Below, in pieces: positions 60,901-64,000 of a stretch of 64,000 nt of DNA. Below the pieces are notes generated by a model, which worked only from the letters and a program-made list of their open reading frames with translations, was not told where the DNA came from and did no database searches. The DNA is taken from positions 62,001 through 126,000 of the forward strand of contig JAXGGA010002214.1 in the NCBI GenBank assembly GCA_038373865.1, given 5' to 3'. Both the position numbers and the translations under genes were made by a program. This DNA is from Uloborus plumipes (Eukaryota > Arthropoda > Arachnida > Araneae > Uloboridae). Numbering within the stretch: position 1 is the first letter of the stretch; each line of letters begins with the position of its first letter.

Positions 60901-62935
60901 TTAAATGAACATTATTTGTCAGAAGTCGAGCCTTAAATATATCTAAAACATTGTTTTGATATATATGTTCAAATTTCATATACAAATTTCTTAGATCAAT
61001 TAAAAAAAAATATTTCAAACTCAGTAACTCCCACTAAATGTAGCAGAAAAGTAGGCTGGATAACAAGAAATCTGGATAAGCCTGAGTTTTATAAATATTT
61101 ACGATTTTCCTATTCAGACATGGTATTAAACACACATGTTACATGTTTCAAGATAAGTTTAACACTTTTGACTTTTAACTCAAAAAAAAGTGTATATATT
61201 AAACTTAATCTGAAACATGTAACATGTGTTTTTAATACCATGCCTGAGTAGAAAAATAGTAAATATTTAAAGAACTATCCAGATTACTTGTTATCCAGCC
61301 TACTTTTCCGCTACATGAGGTGGGAGTTACTGAATTTGCAATATTTTTTTTAAATTGATCTAAGAAATTTACGTAATTAAAATAAGTTTTTATACAGTGC
61401 ATGGTTGCAAAATGAAATTTTGCTAAACTAGTTAAATCACCTTTAAATTTTTCTACATACCTGATGAGAAATTCATCACACTGTAGCAATTTCACTTCAT
61501 GTTCAGGAAGAGATGTGCATGAATGCACGTCAGGGTAAGCTAACTTCACAAACGGGGAAACAGATATTGTTTGAGCAGCTTGTCTTTGATATACTTCAGA
61601 AAAACTGAAAGTGTCTAAAAATTTCTTGTTTCTGAATTCTTCTTTTGCACTTTCCAAAAGATGATGTCTTTCACATGGTGTTAAACGAAAATTTGGATCA
61701 CATGGTGATAATTTTGAGGACGGAATATCACTAGAATCACATACTGAGTCACACATATTGTTTTTCTTAGAAACTTTGGCATTAAGACTTTGTACATGTG
61801 ATGGCACACTACTAGCTAATAATGTTGATCTAGGTATCTTTTCTTTCACAAGAACTGACGCTTCACTTAGTGGTTTTCGCATTTTGCGCTGAATGTCTTT
61901 TCTTGTGGAAGATGTTGATGAATTTCTGGTGATCATCCTAGGAATTTGTGAATTTATCTTCAGGTCCTTAAGCTCTACTACAGGGGATGCTATGATTTTA
62001 TCACTAAAAAAGCTTTTGTAATTCTCAGACTGCATTTCATCTCCAGAAGCAAAACATGCCTACAGAGAAGGGGAAAAAAGAAAGAATGAACTTTTAATTT
62101 TAGAAGAGTTGAGAAAACAGGAAAAAATTTACCGAATGCAATTAAGAAGCTACTTTTTGAAAATGTAGCACTTGACATATGAAATAAGACTTCAATATTC
62201 CATTTTTTGGGGGAGAAAAAGAAAAATTAAATTTATAAGTGTGTGTAATGAGTAGACTAATTGAGTTTATTTTATTTCTTGGCAAAGGAAAATAAAATCT
62301 AAGGAAGAGTGAAAAGGAAATATTACTTTCTTATATGATAATCATGTGATCTACATAAGTATATCTGTACTATGGAACAAAAACGACAACGAATGTCAAA
62401 CATAGCAGGTTTTGTAAAAGATGGGCGCAAAGTTTCCTAATGTTTTCTGCTTATACCTAGACTAATAACTGCATCTATAAAGATTGTGGTACTTAGGTAA
62501 ATGTGGTTATCATAACTCAATATTAATGCGGCACATCACATTAATTGTTGTTACACAGAAAAGTATAATACATCACAGATAGGTTTCTTCCATGAATTAC
62601 ATTAGTCAAAAACTGACATTGGTTGTCATTGCTCCTGGGCACAGTCTTTTTTCTGCAATTACTTGACTCTTTATAATGAGTAATTGTAACTTGCAAAACT
62701 TATAACCTGCAGAAAGCAATGAAATGACTGTGTCAAAGTTTCATACAAATTAACTGTTTTAAAAAGTATGAAATCATGTAAAATAGCGGCTATGAGGAAA
62801 TTAAGAAAAAAAAGAAAAGGGAAATCTTCATACTTTTACTTGGTATGGTTCCATCATTTCATCAAAAAATACAGAAAATTGTTCAAGGCATTCGTTGTAT
62901 TGAGATTCCAAATTATCAGCAAATGGCTTCATTTC
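42808..62935 (-). CDS. AGTPBP1: Cytosolic carboxypeptidase CCP1/AGTPBP1-like gene, C-terminal 14 exons
   Basis: CCP1-type enzymes are cytosolic M14 metallopeptidases that shorten polyglutamate side chains and remove terminal glutamates from tubulin. Fourteen exons encode about 755 residues. In order they give a poorly conserved linker, FESGNLRK, the family N-domain ([37 protein letters not shown]) and the peptidase domain. The domain has HPGE (zinc ligands), [24 protein letters not shown] (substrate binding) and DFHGHS (third zinc ligand). All borders are GT/AG, and reading phase carries through except for one extra base in exon 12. The tail is acidic. The N-terminal helical part lies beyond 64,000. 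AGBL1/CCP4 is the closest alternative identity. Confidence 0.9.
43390..43529 (-). CDS. AGTPBP1: CCP1-like exon 13
   Basis: 140 bases reading [20 protein letters not shown] and [20 protein letters not shown]. This matches the LQIGTRELEEMGAKFC segment that ends the peptidase domain in vertebrate CCP1. Acceptor TTTTTAG, donor CCAAG|GTAATT. Confidence 0.93.
43642..43836. mobile_element. TTAA-flanked MITE, copy 2, in intron 12-13
   Basis: CCCTTTGAGGGGCTGCG on the left and TGCTTAAAGGG on the right are bounded by TTAA (43,638-43,641 and 43,837-43,840). The short inverted ends TTAACCCTTT are of piggyBac type. 195 bp, no coding capacity. Confidence 0.65.
44750..44927 (-). CDS. AGTPBP1: CCP1-like exon 12, carries a +1 frameshift
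   Basis: 178 bases; 177 would keep phase. Reading starts [20 protein letters not shown] and continues through [17 protein letters not shown]. After ACC (ending at 44,793) the frame breaks: the incoming frame hits TGA at 44,766-44,768, while the next frame gives [14 protein letters not shown], which matches the family and is in phase with exon 13. The extra base is at or near 44,792, directly before the conserved glutamate codon (44,786-44,788). Acceptor TATTTTCAG, donor GCT|GTAAGA. Confidence 0.9.
46373..46386. repeat. C homopolymer in intron 11-12
   Basis: An uninterrupted run of C in AT-rich intron sequence. It is the cause of the overlapping Gly-rich minus frames at 46,188-46,542. Confidence 0.85.
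46811..46927 (-). CDS. AGTPBP1: CCP1-like exon 11 with third zinc ligand
   Basis: 117 bases, phase 0 to phase 0, reading [20 protein letters not shown] and [19 protein letters not shown]. The first His of DFHGH is the third zinc ligand. The loop after FGCN is shorter than in vertebrate CCP1. Acceptor TTTATAG, donor AAA|GTAAGC. Confidence 0.95.
47316..47365. repeat. Perfect 15-bp inverted repeat in intron 10-11
   Basis: CTAAGGGCATGTAAT (47,316-47,330) and ATTACATGCCCTTAG (47,351-47,365) can pair around a 20-base loop. It lies about 500 bases from exon 10. Possibly a remnant of a small inverted-repeat transposon. Confidence 0.7.
47857..47986 (-). CDS. AGTPBP1: CCP1-like exon 10 with DLNRQW
   Basis: 130 bases reading [20 protein letters not shown] and [15 protein letters not shown]. 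Asn and Arg of LNRQ bind the substrate carboxylate in this family. Acceptor TTCTTAG, donor CAA|GTAAGT. Confidence 0.96.
48758..48860 (-). CDS. AGTPBP1: CCP1-like exon 9
   Basis: 103 bases reading [20 protein letters not shown] and [13 protein letters not shown]. The NPDGV block is shared by the whole CCP family. Acceptor TTACAATTAG, donor GCTG|GTAAAT. Confidence 0.95.
49964..50035 (-). CDS. AGTPBP1: CCP1-like exon 8 with HPGE zinc motif
   Basis: 72 bases reading [20 protein letters not shown] and VMKG. The His and Glu of HPGE are the first two zinc ligands of M14 peptidases. Acceptor CTTTTAG, donor AAAG|GTATTT. Confidence 0.96.
50134..50260 (-). CDS. AGTPBP1: CCP1-like exon 7
   Basis: 127 bases reading [20 protein letters not shown], then [20 protein letters not shown]. 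The LCxTLxGNxxPLxTITAxP pattern points to CCP1/CCP4 rather than CCP5 or CCP6. Acceptor AATTGCAG, donor GACT|GTAAGA. Confidence 0.95.
50390..50800 (-). pseudogene. CR1/Jockey-type LINE fragment in intron 6-7
   Basis: Minus-strand translation contains [48 protein letters not shown] and [14 protein letters not shown]. These are the C-terminal blocks found after the reverse transcriptase domain of CR1/Jockey-superfamily LINEs (RRATK, YRRxRGDMIxxYK, RGHxxKL, RKNFFxxRVVxxWN). Stops occur, and the 5-prime part is missing. It lies in the same orientation as the host gene. Confidence 0.8.
51155..51388. mobile_element. TTAA-flanked MITE, copy 3, in intron 6-7
   Basis: TTAA at 51,151-51,154 and 51,389-51,392 bounds CCTTTTAACTGTCATGCCC on one side and (complement) CCCTTTAACTGTCAAGTT on the other. 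TCTCGGG-type motifs recur inside. The TTAACCCTTTxACTG ends are typical for piggyBac-type MITEs. Confidence 0.8.
51827..52059 (-). CDS. AGTPBP1: CCP1-like exon 6
   Basis: 233 bases. [32 protein letters not shown] and [17 protein letters not shown] match the segment that leads into the peptidase domain. Acceptor TTTTCAG, donor CAG|GTAATC. Confidence 0.95.
53112..54193. repeat. Dispersed repeat in intron 5-6, ends share ACTTTCTTCTATATCTA
   Basis: It begins AAACTAGCTGTCGTGGCCGT, then ACTTTCTTCTATATCTATC. It closes with a CA/GACA simple repeat (54,017-54,069) and TATTAGATATAGAAGAAAGT, whose complement repeats the start motif. The element class is not settled; the tail resembles short retro-element 3-prime ends. 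Confidence 0.65.
53593..53895. repeat. 144-bp tandem duplication within that repeat
   Basis: GATTGCTCCACCCC occurs at 53,593, 53,737 and 53,881, exactly 144 bases apart. The two complete units differ at only a few positions (for example GGTTACTTCC against GGTCACTTCC). Confidence 0.9.
54810..54830. repeat. AT microsatellite in intron 5-6
   Basis: About ten TA units immediately downstream (in gene sense) of exon 5. Confidence 0.9.
54868..55024 (-). CDS. AGTPBP1: CCP1-like exon 5, N-domain
   Basis: 157 bases. [26 protein letters not shown] and [18 protein letters not shown] align closely with the N-domain of animal CCP1. Acceptor ATACAG, donor GAAG|GTAACT, leaving one base for the next codon. 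Confidence 0.93.
55125..55203 (-). CDS. AGTPBP1: CCP1-like exon 4 with FESGNLRK
   Basis: 79 bases reading [20 protein letters not shown] and [14 protein letters not shown] is a hallmark at the start of the N-domain of cytosolic carboxypeptidases. Acceptor TTTATTAG, donor TGG|GTAAAT. Confidence 0.9.
55396..55500. repeat. Small inverted-repeat element in intron 3-4
   Basis: CTGAAGTTTCGTGCATA and TTATGCACTCATCAG form an imperfect palindrome, with the outer parts CCAGCTCGTTTATTCC and GGAATTAAACGAGG also partly inverted. It looks like a short MITE. Confidence 0.5.
57171..57566. mobile_element. MITE family A copy in intron 3-4
   Basis: It starts TACACTGCAAAAAGTAAACT and ends AATTCATTTTTTACGGTGTA. 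It has several AAAATTAGCAATTTTACAG blocks in succession, two GAGGTTCCA blocks and one ACAGTACTAGCAGCAG variant. It lies about 375 bases from exon 3. Confidence 0.75.
57940..58071 (-). CDS. AGTPBP1: CCP1-like exon 3
   Basis: 132 bases. The first base completes the AGG codon split by the intron. It reads [20 protein letters not shown], then [12 protein letters not shown]. The acceptor TTTTTAACAG and donor ACA|GTGAGT are both good. Confidence 0.85.
58288..59402. repeat. Dispersed repeat Y, copy 2, in intron 2-3
   Basis: Reverse complement of the outer parts of 608-2,204, from ACAAGAAGTTCTGTCAAGAA to the TAGGCTA end. It holds three instead of four 146-bp units, and a clear tandem of ACTTGGCGATATTTTTTGG at about 59,260-59,332. 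Two copies in opposite orientation lie some 56 kb apart. Confidence 0.75.
59826..60020. repeat. Dispersed repeat, copy 2 of 33,240-33,490
   Basis: Shares GTCAAAAAAGAG, TTAAAATTTTGATAGAT and ATTGAAGGCATTTTAAT with the copy at 33 kb in the same order, with deletions. Confidence 0.6.
60981..61375. repeat. Long imperfect inverted repeat in intron 2-3
   Basis: Arms 60,981-61,165 and about 61,200-61,375 pair over most of their length: AAATTTCTTAGATCAATT with AATTGATCTAAGAAATTT, and TAACTCCCACT and ACATGTTACATGTTTCA with their complements. It sits within 90 bases of the exon 2 donor, so the transcript could fold into a long hairpin there. Confidence 0.8.
61461..62059 (-). CDS. AGTPBP1: CCP1-like exon 2, long linker exon
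   Basis: 599 bases between the acceptor TCTCTGTAG|GCATG and the donor ATCAG|GTATGT. It begins [15 protein letters not shown]. The first two thirds are Ser/Lys-rich and look disordered. The end, [13 protein letters not shown] followed by [11 protein letters not shown], resembles the family's IAYPD-containing segment before the catalytic half. The open frame continues past the donor to 61,232, but that part is intron. Confidence 0.85.
62840..62935 (-). CDS. AGTPBP1: CCP1-like exon 1 of those visible
   Basis: 96 bases, phase 0 at both ends, 32 residues starting [20 protein letters not shown] and ending MMEPYQ. The acceptor is TTTTTTAAG, the donor CAA|GTAAAA. Recognised by phase continuity with the next exon rather than by conserved residues, so it is the least certain exon. 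Confidence 0.6.
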
Positions 62936-64000
62936 CTTAAAAAATTAATTAGATATTACTTATCAATGTATACAACTTTCAATGATAACTATTTATATTA
63001 ATAAAATACAACTTTCATACATAAATAATCAACAGAAAGCGCAAATAAAAATATTGATACAGATGTGCATCAGTAGATGTAGTTCTGTCAAATGCTTTTC
63101 TTAAAATAATTTATTCCCAATTACATTTTAAAATGTTTCTAAATTGAACCATTAATTTTAAATTCAATAATAAAGGAATATGCAATTTTTAAATCTCTTA
63201 CTGGTAAAAACAAAAATCATTTTTCTGGAGGGAAAGGGAGGAACTTAGCATCTGGCACTAAATAGCATGAATAAATTATCAAAAAATTAGTTTATAAAAC
63301 AATTTTGAAGCTGAAAAATGCTAAACTGCATAAAAAATGGAAAACATTTTGCTTCTTAATTTTAATTCATTACTGGAAAAAATCATATTAATGACAGGAA
63401 ATTAAGACATGGTAATACTGGTAACATTTTCATTGGATAAAGCACCTAGTGGTTCATATAGGGATGATGTCATGACTGCCCCATGACAACTTAGATCAAG
63501 GGCGGATCCAGAAATGTTCCAAGGGAGGGGCGATTGTTTTTTTTTTTTTTTTCCCGACTTGCTCCGTTTTTTCCCCGCATATCCTGATTGACACATGTTT
63601 ATTAAAAATGTTTCGGTCTGCAATTTCGAAAAAATTCCAGATCAGAGCTCCAAATCTCAACCAATTATCATAGTATCATCGAAGATTATCTAAAATTGTC
63701 TTTTTTGAACTTTAAAATCAAAAAACTACTGAAGAAGAGTCCCTCAAGGGATAAGTAATTGTTACAAAAAGTAGGCTTAGAAAACTAGAGATACAGAAAA
63801 AAAGTTCCTCTTCCTCAATTTCATCCCTTACCATTTTTTATTTCATTTTCTAGAGCTCAACATATTAAAGATTAGAAAAGATTAATCTAACAACATTTGA
63901 TTTCATATGCATAAAATATTGAAAAACAGCTAAAAAATCAAATTAACTGAAAAACAACTTTCAAAAATTTCTCTCTTAAAAGTTTGAATTTAATCATGCG
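62936..64000. other. Upstream intron sequence with a hAT-like MITE end
   Basis: No further exon was found. AAGGGCGGATCCAGAAATG at about 63,498 matches the left end of the element at 254. The CTTCAATTTCGAAA-like and AGTCCCTCAAGGG blocks (63,614 and 63,738) follow as in that element. Its right end was not found before the window ends. Confidence 0.5.

Noticed and set aside
61232..61460. Extension of the 267-codon frame beyond exon 2
   Set aside because: A strong donor (ATCAG|GTATGT) ends the exon at 61,461, and the joined exon 3 is in phase; the remainder is intron.

Overview
The window is eukaryotic, AT-rich and repeat-dense. It has spliced exons with GT/AG borders, no operons, and many remnants of DNA transposons and non-LTR retroelements. 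The repeats (Tc1-like, mariner, pogo-like, Harbinger-like, hAT-like and TTAA-target elements, a tRNA-derived SINE, LINE reverse-transcriptase debris) fit an arthropod. A chelicerate is my best guess, but that is inference. No species can be named from the sequence alone.

One host protein-coding gene can be supported. It lies on the minus strand from about 62,935 (most upstream exon seen) to a stop codon at 42,808. Fourteen exons, all phase-compatible but one, encode the C-terminal part (about 755 codons) of a cytosolic carboxypeptidase of the CCP1/AGTPBP1 (Nna1) type, a zinc peptidase that trims glutamates from tubulin and other proteins. The zinc-ligand motifs (HPGE and DFHGH) and the substrate-binding LNRQW motif are intact. 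The N-terminal part lies beyond the right edge. One exon (44,750-44,927) carries an extra base next to the conserved SYTxE segment that contains the catalytic glutamate. This is either an assembly or allelic indel or a disabling mutation.

Layout. 1-10.9 kb: MITEs, a 1.6 kb dispersed repeat, a pogo-like element carrying a nested fold-back insert, and a decayed LINE reverse transcriptase. 10.9-20 kb: mostly unannotated AT-rich sequence with local duplications, more MITE copies and a pogo-like element nested in a MITE. 20.2-21.4 kb: a 1.23 kb Tc1-like transposon with recognisable ends and a dead transposase. 22.4-28 kb: a microsatellite, a hAT-like MITE and three Harbinger-like MITEs. 28-42 kb: copies of a dispersed repeat, one split by a 665 bp palindrome at a TTAA site, a CATCGG-rich array, a SINE and a mariner fossil. 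42-64 kb: the carboxypeptidase gene, with introns holding further MITEs, a LINE fragment and fold-back sequences.

I found no undescribed gene system. The strongest points for follow-up are the carboxypeptidase frameshift, the nested insertions with reconstructable empty sites, and a MITE family built from short internal palindromes.
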